Part shown: one piece after another, positions 12,764-23,952 of the stretch
Numbering within the stretch: position 1 is the stretch's first letter
Layout: each line of letters opens with the position of its first letter
DNA from: Pyrrhoderma lamaoense
Lineage: Eukaryota; Basidiomycota; Agaricomycetes; Hymenochaetales; Hymenochaetaceae
Reading direction: 5' to 3'
DNA: 64,000 bases
Assembly: GCA_002794735.1 (NCBI GenBank)
Contig: NBAZ01000014.1
Coordinates: forward strand, 372,001 to 436,000
Translations under genes and position numbers: made by a program
Notes under the pieces: model-generated
What the model was told of the DNA's origin: nothing
Seen by the model: only the letters and a program-made list of their open reading frames with translations
Databases searched by the model: none

Positions 12764-13193
12764 CGTGTGTCGGTGTTGGTAACTCTGACTGTAGCACCGT
12801 TCGCAGTAGTGGCCTTCGCTCTGTCTCTAGAAGACTTTTGTGTTAAGTGTTTGCAGAATGAAGACGACTTTGAGATCGACGCACAAAAATAAGTCAAATA
12901 TGGGAATTACTTAGATAGGAAGTACCTGTGTCATCAGCTTTACGGCATCGTGTAGGAACTTACGCGTACGGTCACATAAGATTTCATGTGCATACGCGTC
13001 CATTCCATTTCGGTATAGCTCAAGTGTCTAGATCTTTCTACTCTCCTCTGTATCATCATATATAAGTGTTTTTTAGATCCTAGCCTCTCTGTTCATTAGA
13101 ATTCTGCCTCCGTGATCGTGTCTACACTCATAAAGATTATCTTATTTCTCTTTACTCTCGAGCTTTTGAACTTATCATTATAATTTTGTTACT
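12764..13193. promoter_or_regulatory. Shared intergenic region between divergent genes
   Basis: This 430-bp spacer separates the start codons of the uS12m gene (-) and the PPPDE-thioredoxin-PUL gene (+), so it must carry both promoters and 5' UTRs. Two copies of an ACGCGTACGG / ATACGCGTCC-like core lie near 12,960-13,005. A TATATAAG sequence near 13,059 points toward the + gene. No coding frame is supported here. Confidence 0.5.
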
Positions 13194-15798
13194 ATGTCTT
13201 CTCCTGTGAAACTATATGTGTATGATCTTAGTAATGGACTTGCGAAACAACTCTCTCTTCAACTCACTGGAAAGCAGATAGATGGTATTTGGTAAGCGTG
13301 TCTATACCATACCTATGGATAATGTTAATACTAATAACGATGTCGCTATTGCCCGTCTGGCTCACTACAATGTGATAGGCATACCTCTGTTGTGGTCTTT
13401 GGGAAGGAAGTATTTTATGGACAAGGTATAAGTATCACCAAACCAGGACAGTCTCATGTAAATATAAATATCTTTACTACTATTTTGCAAGTATCTGATG
13501 CTTATTGGTAAATCTTCTCAGCACGGACAACCTCTGCAGATTATTGACATGGGAGAGACCACCATAGACGAACAAACATTTGATGAATATATCAATGAGA
13601 TGAACGAGGTTTATACCGCTGACAAGGTATGCATATTTCTATTGTACGACTTATACTCGTTGTTGTATGCTAAGTTTATCGAGTAGTATCATCTTTTAGG
13701 TTTGGATTAACGTTTTGCAATGTAAAGTTCATGATCAAACCCTGACAACGGAGTTTAGATTTCAACTGCAACTCGTTCACTAACGATTGTATCGGTTTCT
13801 TGACTGGTGGATCTATCCCTTCCTGGATCAAAGGTACGCACCGACGCATAATACTCATGTGCTACTGTATAAGCTTGTTTGTTAAGAACGCATACTACAG
13901 ACCTTCCCTCCGACTTTTTATCTACACCATTTGGTGCTGCTCTGAGACCAACGATCGACAATATGTATAGGAGACCGACGTCGGGAGCGGCTTCACCTCA
14001 ACAGTTCAACCAACCCTTGGCATCTTCTTTACTCCAGTCTGTTGCTTCTCAAGCGGCAGGTGGTGCTGGTCCATCAAGACTGAACGGATTAAACGGTCTA
14101 AATGGATTTTCCGGTATGAATAACACACCCACCACGTCTACCCCACCTGCCGTAACACCTTCGACGTCTGGAGCGTCAACTGTGGCGGCTCCGCTTCAGG
14201 TATGCTCCAACCAACAGCATTTCAACTCTATTTTGTCTACACATAAGGCTGTTGCGGCATTTTTCACATCAAGAACATGTCCTCCATGTAAGATTGTCGA
14301 ACCTGTGTTCGAGGAGCTTGCTGTTGAGAAGTCCAAGGTGGGGATGGCCTTTGTGAAGGTCGATATCGGTGGTGGGGCGATGATGGGACAGATGATTGCT
14401 AGTCAGTATGGTGTTAGGGTGACGCCGACGTTCTTATTCTTCCTTGATGGCAGGAAGGTATATGAGTTGAAAGGTGCCGATGTTGGTGAATTGAGAACAC
14501 AAGTAGACCTTTTGGTATATCAAGCTTTTCCGCGTAAGTTTCCTTTCTATTTGGATTTCCTCATTTTGTTCGCCAGAGTAAAAATGACGAATTGACTGAT
14601 GTTCTTGCTTTGGATACTGCGATTATTTTGCGTTTTCATTGTTTAGCCCATCCGCATGCCAAGAAGAATTTGCCAGCGATTCGATCATTATCACTTGAGC
14701 CCATCCTATTCAGTCAAATACCACCGTTAGACCAAGTCCAGGCAAAGCTGCTTTCCTTCATAGACGAGAATAACACGGGTAACCAGGACAGGAGCAAGAG
14801 TTGGAAAAGGAGAAAGTGAAGAAGACACTTTCGACGCTAGTTATCCCTTTCCTTAAAACGAGAACACACGAAAAACTGAAAGGTACACCTGCGCCGGCGG
14901 CTACAACCAAGCGGGTCTGCGAGGAGTGGACAGATGTGACAACTAAGTTGAAGAATATCATTAAGGAGGAACAAATATTCCCGCTTATAGACCTTTGGAG
15001 GGTTGGATTGCTGGATAGTTCTGTGTCAAGTTGGTGTGCGGCGCAGTGGGTGGAAGAGGGCGGGAAGGGTTCCGTACAAAGAACGAAGAACCCCATATTA
15101 ATGTTCTGGAGGACGCTGCGAACACGGTTTCAGCGTCTACGTCGACTGATGTTCTGAAGAAGAAGAATGTGGTGTTGACGACTTTACGCTTGTTAACGAA
15201 TGCGTTCTCGAACATCGCACTTGCGAGAGCGCTTCTTAACCCGTTTCCAACGTGCTGAGAGTCCGCGCCAATTATTGACCAAGGTTATAGTTGGAGCGCT
15301 TTTGTGTGAGGACACAGGTGTGAGGACGGCGGCGGCGAGTCTTGCATTCAATGTTGCAGTATTTTACCAGAAGCCGCGTGTTGAGAATTTGAGGGGTAAC
15401 GGGAAGAGGAAAGCTGAAGTAGAAGGAGAGGGTGAGGAAGGAGAGGGTGATTGGGAGGTGGAGATGGTGAGTGCGATCGTTGAGGCGTTGAGGAATGAAA
15501 CGACTAGTGAGGATGTTGGTGAGTCTTCAATATCTTCTTCTCGTATGATTGACTTTTCATTGATCTTCGACGGATAACATCCCATCTAGTTCATCGTCTT
15601 GTAGCATCACTCGCGTTCTTCCTGAACTTGTCACCGTATTACGAACCACAGATACAACCTCTTCTAGAAGTACTCCAGGTCAAGGATATTCTTAAAGCGA
15701 AGTTACATGGCGGGGAAGGTGGATTTGGGGAGAAAGGTGTGGGGAAGAAGGATGTGAAAGTGTTGATTGAGGAGGTTGCGGAAGAGTTGTGTTCTTGA
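13194..15798 (+). CDS. PPPDE (DeSI-like) peptidase - thioredoxin - PUL domain fusion protein
   Basis: This encodes three modules in one chain. The N-terminal PPPDE/DeSI-type cysteine isopeptidase domain has the His motif [17 protein letters not shown] and the Cys motif [20 protein letters not shown]. The middle thioredoxin-like domain has a CPPC active site ([16 protein letters not shown]) and the cis-Pro strand [10 protein letters not shown]. The C-terminal PUL-type helical repeat includes [43 protein letters not shown] and [16 protein letters not shown]. This architecture is known in fungi and suggests a role in removing ubiquitin-like tags, with PUL as a Cdc48-binding module. Introns are 13292-13378, 13458-13521, 13627 to about 13698, probably a 37-nt one near 13722-13758, 13834-13900, 14534-14646 and 15519-15589. 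The frame is lost near 14783-14787, 15058-15064 and 15237-15250. The acceptor before FNCNSF is the least certain junction. Confidence 0.85.
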
Positions 15799-16404
15799 TT
15801 CTATAACTAGCTTCTTGGTACAATGCGTAGACTAATGACGATGGACTTCGTAGATTCATAATGGCGTACTAGAGACGAGAGCCAGAAAGCAATAGAAAGA
15901 ATAGAAAGACCAGAGAATAGAGACTAGTGACTAGAGACCAGAGACCAGAAACGAGGGACCGGGAAGCAGAAAACAGACCGATATTTGAGGATTGTTGCAA
16001 GAAATTAGGCCTCCAGTCTTCCAGTATTGCCATTAGATCTTTAGAGTGAATGCAAACATTTCCCAGATTTACAGACATCAAGTGCTTAGAAATAAAGGCA
16101 TATATGATACAAAAAAAGATCAGAAAAAAAGATAGAGATATCCTGCATCTTCACTGGCATTCCCTTCCAAAGAAGAAAAATGGTTCTTGGATACTAGAAG
16201 CTAGTGATGAGTAAGGGAATGTACGTACTTTATATATGAATGCTCCAGATGTATGCCCGACCCTGATGAACTTGGATAGAAAATGAATTACTCACCAATT
16301 AAGTCCTCTTGACCCGCCCCCCATCCTCCTTCATCCACCACTACTACACTGTCCTCCACCCTCCATCTTCGACCCCCCACCTTGCCCCTTCTCCTCGCGT
16401 CTCC
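15799..16404. other. Intergenic with purine-rich simple repeat
   Basis: This is the spacer between convergent genes. Positions 15,870-15,960 are a purine-rich run of imperfect AGACCAGAG / AGAATAGA units. Positions 16,186-16,258 match, with substitutions, the spacer inside the inverted repeat pair at 40,151-40,231. No coding frame is supported. Confidence 0.55.
15870..15962. repeat. Purine-rich imperfect short tandem repeat
   Basis: Repeated short units (AGACCAGAG, AGACTAGTG, AGAATAGAA and similar) follow each other for about 90 bp on the + strand. No function is suggested. Confidence 0.6.
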
Positions 16405-17178
16405 CTAAAATTTGTGCGCTATCCAACTTCTGATCTTGGACATCGTTTTCCTCAACTGCTTCGAACGAGCTTTAATAGTTGACATCCGCTCGCTACTAGC
16501 AGTACTAGAATCTGTAGAGTTCTCTTCGGAGCTAAGAACTTCCTCATGACCCAAGAACAGATCATCAACCTCTAGTCTTTCGAAATCCCCATCATCGTCC
16601 CCAAATATAGGACCCTCGGGTAGACCTACGATTCCAAGGCCTCCCATCGTTTCTGGCGCATGTATGCGTACATATTCATGCTGATAACTACCAGCCTGAG
16701 TTGCGATTCGGATCTTCGCAAATGTGTTCACGTTCATCTCTGAGACATTGGCTGACTCCTCGACTTCGACAACTGGCGACACAACAGGGACCTTGCTGTA
16801 TGTACGAGAACAGGAGAGTACTTCTTTTCTAGCTATGCTCAGGCACGAGTTACTAGATAAAAGCAAGCTTGCAAGTCCTTGTTCTTGATCCTGTTCTTGA
16901 TCTTGGCACTGGGGCTCTCCATGGTGAACAGACTCTTGACCGACATCAGGGAACCAGTGTCTCTTTGTCCATTGCATGAGCGTAGGAGATCCAGAAGGCC
17001 AGTCGTCTTGAGTATCAGAAGCGTGTGGATCTGTAGGGCTATGGCTGACACAAGAGTGAGAGGAGTTAGGATCGACTTGAAACCAGCCTGCGAAGGATTC
17101 CTCTAGATTGAGAGACGGAGATCGATCGAGGGCCGTAGAGTGAGCAGAACACTTGTAGTTATCGTTGGGAGTAGACAT
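16405..17178 (-). CDS. Unrecognised serine/acidic-rich protein, single exon
   Basis: This uninterrupted frame of 257 codons starts at MSTPNDNYKC; an in-frame ATG at 17217 would add 13 residues. I do not recognise a family. It is rich in Ser, Glu, Asp and Gln, has a QDQEQDQEQ stretch near residue 100, an acidic patch (FGDDDGDFERLEVDDLF) near residues 195-210, and a strongly basic C-terminus (KARSKQLRKTMSKIRSWI) that could be a nuclear or nucleic-acid-binding tail. There is no signal peptide, no membrane segment and no cysteine pattern. A 257-residue frame without introns in this composition is unlikely by chance, and the 500 bp upstream contain no competing gene. The later ATG is preferred because the first 13 residues (MLNSDKLLLITTI) differ in composition from the rest. 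Confidence 0.55.
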   Translation of the reverse strand: MSTPNDNYKCSAHSTALDRSPSLNLEESFAGWFQVDPNSSHSCVSHSPTDPHASDTQDDWPSGSPTLMQWTKRHWFPDVGQESVHHGEPQCQDQEQDQEQGLASLLLSSNSCLSIARKEVLSCSRTYSKVPVVSPVVEVEESANVSEMNVNTFAKIRIATQAGSYQHEYVRIHAPETMGGLGIVGLPEGPIFGDDDGDFERLEVDDLFLGHEEVLSSEENSTDSSTASSERMSTIKARSKQLRKTMSKIRSWIAHKF

Positions 17179-17217
17179 GATCGTAGTTATCAAGAGTAGT
17201 TTGTCAGAGTTTAGCAC

Positions 17218-17757
17218 AGACGGGAAGTGGGTAATAGCAGATGGTAGTAGTTCAGAATAAGGTGGTGGGGGAAAGGAGACTGTAGGCTGGGAGGCTTATA
17301 ATATTTTTTGAGAACGCTTGCTATTTGTTTGTTTATTTGTTTGTTTGTTTGATTTCAAGGTAAGATAGGAGCTTCATCAAGTATATGATATTACTATATG
17401 GATCCATTTTTGTGCGTATTTGTATACTGAATAAGACAATGTCTCTGGATTTGTCGAAATCCACTGACTATGAGGTTTTACTGAGTCTCAGAAGTAAAAC
17501 AAACTAATCCGTCTATTTGCTGATACTTGTTGTTGTGGATGATTAGCCGAAGGTGTGGCTGACTATGGGCTGGCTGTCCTTTGTTAGTGGATAATACCTC
17601 TTCATACTTGGAGGTGGGGTCATGGAGTTAACCATAAAACTTTATATCGCCCTCGTTAGATATATGGGGGTTGAAACCAATATTAGATAACCAGCGTATA
17701 TATTATGAGATTAAAGTCTGCATTTTGAGAAAACGCGACGGAGATGATCTGACTTAT
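17218..17757. other. Intergenic, promoter side of the serine-rich gene
   Basis: There is no coding frame with supporting motifs. A (TTTG)n tract sits at 17,323-17,352. The stretch from about 17,600 has no match elsewhere in the window that I could see. Confidence 0.5.
17323..17352 (+). repeat. (TTTG)n microsatellite
   Basis: About seven tandem TTTG units, one altered to TTTA, lie upstream of the serine-rich gene. Confidence 0.8.
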
Positions 17758-18384
17758 GCGCGCCTGGTCCATTTCTCTTACTATTTAGCTTCACTTTCTA
17801 CTCTTACTCGAGGCTAGGGTTCGTTTATATGACCCCCTCGTTTCTGATAGCTTAAACCCTTCGTCCAGTGGCATATAGCCACCTGGACGCCATGCTTTCC
17901 TTATTATCTACCCTTTATCTCGCGGTTTGATATATAAGCCTCCAGACTTGAGGCCGTAGTGAAACAGTTAACCCTAACCGATATATCCACTCTCCTTCCC
18001 GGAGTAGCTCTCTGATAGTCGCCTGTACTCTTTATCTACTACTCTGCTGCTTTATTAGGCTGCCTGGGCGCGCTTGTAACACTCTGACCGTATTGCAAGT
18101 CGTCCGGGCGGAGTGGAGTGAAATACATACACTTTTATCTCAAACTAAAGCCTCGGTCGGGGCTCTGTTTTATACGTTTCTACTACTTGTACTAGTCTGT
18201 GAAGTCTCAGCTCGTCTCAAGGTCTCTATCAGTCTCTACGCTCCGGCCGAAGTCGAGTATCTCGCTTTTTAGCACTCAAATCTTAACCTGAGCATCGTGT
18301 CTGGTGTAGGCAGACTCTAAACTCCAAGTCCTCGCTACTAGATACGACACAAAGGTCAAACTCTGACCAAAAGTTTAGTTTTCA
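17758..18384 (-). repeat. Element R, copy 1 (tail-truncated)
   Basis: This non-coding sequence recurs, diverged, at 39,806-40,145, 40,228-40,989, 53,586-54,316 and 59,561-60,285. Here it lies in the reverse orientation relative to the two longest copies. It shares landmark blocks such as GCCTCGGTCGGGGCTCTGTT, CTCGCTTTTTAGC and AGTCGTCCGGGCGG. The tail segment with the GTGCATT...AATGCAC hairpin seen in other copies is missing on its left side. No protein-coding frame, terminal inverted repeat or tRNA-like head is evident, so the class is unknown. Confidence 0.75.
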
Positions 18385-18428
18385 CTGTGTTCAACCCGTA
18401 GATTCATTGAGATCGTACTAGGGTCCAT

Positions 18429-18512
18429 GGTTGCTGAAAGGCCAAAGGTGGGTATGTCTCTTGTGGAGGTTGATATTGCGAAGGCTATAGAGGCGATGAT
18501 GAGACAGATAAT
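18429..18512 (+). pseudogene. Fragment of the thioredoxin domain of the PPPDE-thioredoxin gene
   Basis: About 28 codons read VAERPKVGMSLVEVDIAKA, then MMRQIM. They align codon by codon with [24 protein letters not shown] of the thioredoxin domain near 14,320-14,400. Most differences fall at third positions or in single residues. No CPPC motif, start or exon context remains. It abuts the end of element R copy 1, suggesting capture or shared duplication. Confidence 0.6.
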
Positions 18513-19042
18513 GATACTCTATGCTTCTCGGCTATCTGATACTATATTGTTTATCTCAAATATATAAGTAGTACATCGATTAGAAGAAAAGAAGAGTTGG
18601 ACTCAGGTCCATGAGAAAACAGAATCTGGTGCCAGAATTATAAGCACAATTTGCAACTTATGTAACATTATTGTTCGTTGTAGCTGTGAGTAATTAGAAG
18701 CTTCCACAGTGGCATGAGTCTATGGAAGATAGGGGTATCGATGGGATAAATACATGTAGTAGATGAATAAGGTAAATTTCGGTGGTTCACCTGATCCGTG
18801 CCGTGGCGATTCTCATAGATACTAGAAAGAGTTAGAACGCTTACTAGAAGATGAGAAGTTGATAAATAGTAAAATTTGAGAAGACTCGTAGTAGGAGTAT
18901 ATAGTTCAGCTGATGCTTGCCATAGCAATGCGCTACTTTTCTAAAGTTGTGGAGGCAATATTTGTATATTATTCATAGGGCAGCAACTACCAGTTATCAG
19001 TCGCCCTCATAGACTTATCTAAGACTCGAGTACGCTGTTATA
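18513..19042. other. Intergenic, 5' flank of NLR-like gene A
   Basis: No supported coding frame. The right end carries the TATA-like box and the conserved leader that precedes every NACHT-WD40 copy (TTATAATGCC across the start codon here). Confidence 0.5.
18965..18970 (+). promoter_or_regulatory. TATA-like box of NLR-like gene A
   Basis: TATATT lies 78 bp before ATG 19043, at nearly the same spacing as the TATA-like boxes of the other copies. Confidence 0.4.
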
Positions 19043-22000
19043 ATGCCATACAACCAAATTGGTCTAAATAACCACATGCGGGTGAGAGGAGATTACAATG
19101 ATGTAGCTGGAAATCAGACAACCAATGTGTATGTCGGTGAAACGGATACTGTTCTTCCAAGTAGGTCTCATATTAACGGATGGATCATTGTGATGATGTT
19201 TAATAAATCAAAATATTCCAGGATTAAAGGCTACTCTCAATCCATTTCATCTATCTGGAGCCGATCAACACACTTGCTTGGAAGGGACTCGAACTCGCAT
19301 ACAGAATCAGATATCCGAGTTTATAGATAATGCCAACTGCGAGTCGAATGTAGCATTCTTACTGGGTGGGGCTGGAACTGGGAAGAGTACCATCGCATCA
19401 ACTGTTGCAGATAACTACTACGAAAAGAGTAGACTTGGATGTCACATATTCTTTATCAGAGGAAAGAGTGACCCAAACACAGTGATCCGAACGATCGCAT
19501 ACAACCTCGCTGCATTCAATTCATCTATAGCGCTCTCCGTTGAGAACAATATAAAGAATCGTGGTGACTTGACTTCGATAACACTCAGAACCCAATTCAA
19601 TATCCTCATCAGAAAACCACTTACATCCGCCTCCAGACAAGTAAAACATCCCGTCCTTATTGTCCTTGACGCCCTTGATGAGTGCGGAACGTTTAATACC
19701 AGACAAACCCTCCTCCGTGTCTTGGAAGAAGGTCTTATTGGCTTACCTCCCAACTTCCGTTTTCTCATTACTGGTAGACCTGAGAATGATATAACGGCAT
19801 TCCTGGATTCACTAAACGCCCGCAAATTCAATCTAAACGATATCCCAGACGATAATAAGAAGGATGTCTGCACTTATATAACACATGAATTCGGATTGTG
19901 GAGGAAAATGCTTAGACTGCCAGTCGATTGGCCATGGGACGACAATATGAAGAAGCTTGGAGAAGCAGCAGACGGGTTGTTCATTTGGGCGTCTACGGCA
20001 ATCAAGTTCGTGTTTGAGGGAAGGCTGAATCGCAACAAGCGTCTGAACCGCTTGGTGAACAATGCGAGAGCACTAGATCTGAACGAGCTATATATGACTG
20101 TATTAGAAAACTCGTTTGAGTGGGATGAGGAGATACAAGAAAGGTTTGCGAGTGTATTCTCACTCGTTCTTTTTGGGAAGTCACCGCTATCGGATGCTGT
20201 CATTGATGATATTCTAGGTATTGAATCAGGAGCAACAGCAGAATTACTTTCTTGTCTCCGATCTTTGGTATCGTACGAAGCTAGACAACCAGTCACGATA
20301 TATCACACGTCCTTTTATGATTATTTGGTGACGTGTAAGGGGAAAGGATGGTATGTTGATATTGGGCTGCAAAAGAAGAATATTGCTTTTGCTTGCCTGA
20401 ACAAAATGAATCATTCGCTTCGCTTTAACATCTGCAATCTTGAATCATCGTTCCTGCTCAATGAGCAGGTTTCCGATCTTCAAAAGCGCATCGAGAGAAA
20501 CATCCTAAAGTACCTGTGGTACATATGCTGTAACTGGGCTCATCATTTACGGGAAACGTCATACACTGACAGCTTGGAGGACCAGTTGAGGACCTTTACG
20601 TATACTAAAATTTTGTTTTGGTTTGAGGTGTTAAGCCTCACGGGTACGTTCGATGACTACGTTGGTACCGCGTTGGTGTATGCATTTTCATGGCTTGGGG
20701 TAAGTGTTAAGTACCCATTCTCCATGTCGCTAGGCTGACATACAAAAGAACAAGAACCCGGAACTATCTGCTTTCCTCAGAGATGCGCATCGACAGGCCA
20801 CTGTATTCTCAGAAGCCATGTCAAAAAGCGCACCACATATCTATTGCAGTTTTCTACCCCTTACCAAAGATGAATCTACTGTCTCGTTGTACTATAAGGA
20901 CTATGCCAATCCAGTAGCTCATATTGAGTACACTGGGAATAGAGAACTAATCGCAGTCATTAAAATCATCGAATGCGATCACCTGAGCTTTGATGCTATG
21001 TCATTTTCTCCAGACGGAACTCGTATTGTGACGGCATCATGGAACGGAGATGTCAGTATATGGGATGCAACGAGCGGGAAGCTGACAGAAGCTCTTAAAT
21101 ATTGCGCCGACGGTGTAACTTTTTCTCCAAATGGTGATCTCGTAGCATTGTTTTATTCTGAAAACGCAAGAGGGGTGGTAGCGGTATGGGGTCCCAAGAG
21201 CGGCAAGCTAGCTCGAGAGTTATCCTCAGATAAAATGGGAAGCGTCGACTCTGTCACATTCTCGAAAAGTGGTAAATATATCGCATCAGGATATGAGAAC
21301 GGCACAATTCTGATTTGGGACGTCGAGAGCGGAAGAGTAGACGGAAAGCCACTAAAAGGCCATACAGATAGTGTGACCACTATTTCCTTTTCATACGATG
21401 GGCGGTATCTTATTTCTGGGTCGCTTGACACAACAGTTATATTGTGGAATGTTGAAACCAGGAAATCGGTTTGTGGTCCTTTGAAAGGCCACGCGAAATG
21501 GGTTGTTACTGTTACATTTTCGCCGACTATGGAGTATTTTGTATCAAGCTCCTTTGACCGTACTACTCTTGTCTGGAGAACATTGACAGGCGAAGTGATC
21601 CACCAGCTCGAAGGATGTGGAGAAGCAATTATCTCATCTGATGGGCATCATATTCTGGGGTTTGATGGTTACAATACGATAAAAATATGGAACACGTTGA
21701 ACATTGACGAACCTCCAAATGAGTTCAATAGCATACATAAATGCCGACTTGTTGCATTTGCTCCCGATGGTACACGGTTCGCGTTTGTTTCTGATTATGG
21801 CTCAATTGAAATCTGGGATGCCACCGTTGGTATGACTAGCACTAAGCAGACTCGTAAGCAGAGTCGAATTCGCTCCTTTGCAGTATCATCAAGTGGGAGA
21901 TACATTGCCTCGGAGGACTGGACGGTACAATGTGTTTATGGGACGCTGTCAACGGAAAGCTTCTCTCTGGACCATGGGAGGACACACAGATACAGTCATG

Positions 22001-22921
22001 ACCACTGCATTTTCGCCAGACGAAAAGCTTGTTGCATCTGGCTCTCTGGACAAGACAGTGAGAGTGTGGACAGCGTTGAGCGGAGAAACTGTCACTATAC
22101 TCGAAGGCCACACAGAATCAGTCACCTCTGTTGCCTTTTCACCGAAGGATGGACACATCGCTTCAGGCTCAAGGGACGAGACGATTCAAGTCTGGAGTGT
22201 CGAAAGAGGGGAATTGGCTCTCACGCCATTAATAATCGAAGTTCAATATGGCGGTGTCACTTCGCTCGCTTACTCATCCGATGGGACGAGGATCATCTCG
22301 GGAACGAGTGACAGTGTTGTCTATATTTGGAATTCTACAACTGGCCAATTACTTTCACATCTGATTGAACACTCGCTTTTGGTGAATTCTGTAGCTTGTT
22401 CTCTTGATGGACTGATAGCCTCTGGATCCAATGATCAAACAGTGAGACTCTGGAATATCAATAGCAGAAATGCTATCGCTGTTATGAATCATAACGCGCA
22501 GGTGAGCGCGGTATGCTTATCGTCCGACGGAACATGGATTCTGTCAGGATCCATAGATGGAACCATCTATCTCTGGAATTCTTCGACCCACGATCCTCTC
22601 TTTGACCTGGTGTCGGCACATAATAGTTGGATCAACCCTGTCTCATTCCTTCCTGATAAAAAACATTTTGCATCCAGCTCCAGTGAGGGTGCAATCAAAA
22701 TCTGGTCAATAGGTGACGTAGAATGGGATCTACGAAGAAAAGATGGATGGATTAAAAAGGAAAACAAATTAATCATGTGGTTTCCAAAAGGGACCCGCGA
22801 GACACTTATCACTCCCAGAAATCCTATCATTATGAATGCATCATACGAGACAAGAGTGGACTTCTCCCGCTATCTGGTAGGGAATGAGTGGACTAATCCT
22901 ATCGCTATCGCCTCTAAGTAA
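19043..22921 (+). CDS. NACHT-WD40 NLR-like protein, copy A
   Basis: This is a STAND-class NTPase with WD40 repeats, of the HET-E-like type in which WD40 repeats sense a ligand and the NACHT domain switches on by oligomerising. Exon 1 (19043-19160) encodes a 39-residue module with DYNDVAGNQTTNVYVG. Exon 2 (19222-20699) carries Walker A GGAGTGKST (about residues 88-96), Walker B VLIVLDALDECG (about 184-195), the sensor strand RFLITGRPE, and a winged-helix-like end with HTSFYDYL and NICNLESSFLLNEQ. Exon 3 (20749-22921) carries 14 WD40 repeats (two seven-bladed propellers) and the tail WDLRR...WFPKG...LITPRNP...VGNEW. Introns are 19161-19221 and 20700-20748. The frame is lost at 21920-21921 and 21980-21981; one added G at each gives one continuous protein of about 1,256 residues. 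NACHT type 1, like C and D. Confidence 0.88.
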
Positions 22922-23952
22922 ACCAATATATTTTCCCTGATTATATTTACCTTACTTCTTCAGATATCTTCACTACTTTTTCCTTGTCCTTGTAACTCGT
23001 AACCTGTCAACTTATCTGTAGTGTAAATAGCATTCGTGTAAATCTGCTTTACTTCATAATCACCCTTTTAAGAGTAATATTGAGAAGATCAAAGCCTGAA
23101 TTTTACTAAACACCATCAATTTTAATTCTCTGTACCACACAATAGGTAACACGAGCAGGAAGACATGATGCGGAAATCCTCTGTGGAGGGGATCGTGAGA
23201 AATGCCGGAAGCGCATAACAATGGAAGAGATTAAACAAGAGACAAGTTCTATAGAGAATGCTGAGTGAACAGAAAATATTGTACATGTACAGTTGTTAGG
23301 GATGAGTTTCTTAGCTTGCAAGTAAGAAACTCGAGCAAATGAGTTTTTATCGCTTATTTCTACCCTAGGGTTGAGCTGACGCGGTGAAAATGGGGGCTCA
23401 AAAGTATATGAAGCTGGAGGTTTCTCTAACTTCAGATTAAGGTTTCAGAATGTAGAAGAGGGACCCTATATCTCGAAATATGTGTCATCCCTATGTCACC
23501 GAAGCCCTTGATGAGGAGTACCAGTATCCCTTACGTATTTTCGTCAGTTCATCACATTAAATTCTATCATTAGGAGCTATTGCAGTACTGATATTTTCAA
23601 CTCATAAAAGATAGGAGGAATATGAGACTAAACAAGAAATGTAGATAAAATTTCGTTTACTAGTCCACGGTGATTCCCTAGGTAAAATTCTGTATCTGAC
23701 TGTCTGGTAGAAGGTCGGAGGTTATCAGTGAACAATCAACTCATTATATCCTTGTGCTGCGTACCACGCTGGTCATGATAAAGGGATCCAAACAAAGACA
23801 CGCGCTACGCCGGTAAATCGTTTCCATTTCTTAAAGAATGTAGAGACAATAGAACAAAATATTAACATATATAGAATACGGTTGATGGTCGCTAAGTAGC
23901 TGATTTGTATTTATACGCACGATCTCAAACCACACCTTAGCGTACTCGAATA
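22922..23952. other. Intergenic between NLR-like genes A and B
   Basis: No supported coding frame. A block near 23,467-23,520 (ATGTGTCATCC...TATGTCACCGA) has diverged relatives near 34,850 and, inverted, near 61,240, so it belongs to the duplicated flanks of the array. The right end carries a TATATA box for copy B. Confidence 0.5.
23868..23873 (+). promoter_or_regulatory. TATA box of NLR-like copy B
   Basis: TATATA lies 85 bp upstream of ATG 23953, the spacing seen in the other copies, although this copy is broken. Confidence 0.45.

Noticed and set aside
17966..17985. CCCTAA-like sequence suggesting telomeric repeats
   Set aside because: Only a single CCCTAAC unit is present, with no tandem array.
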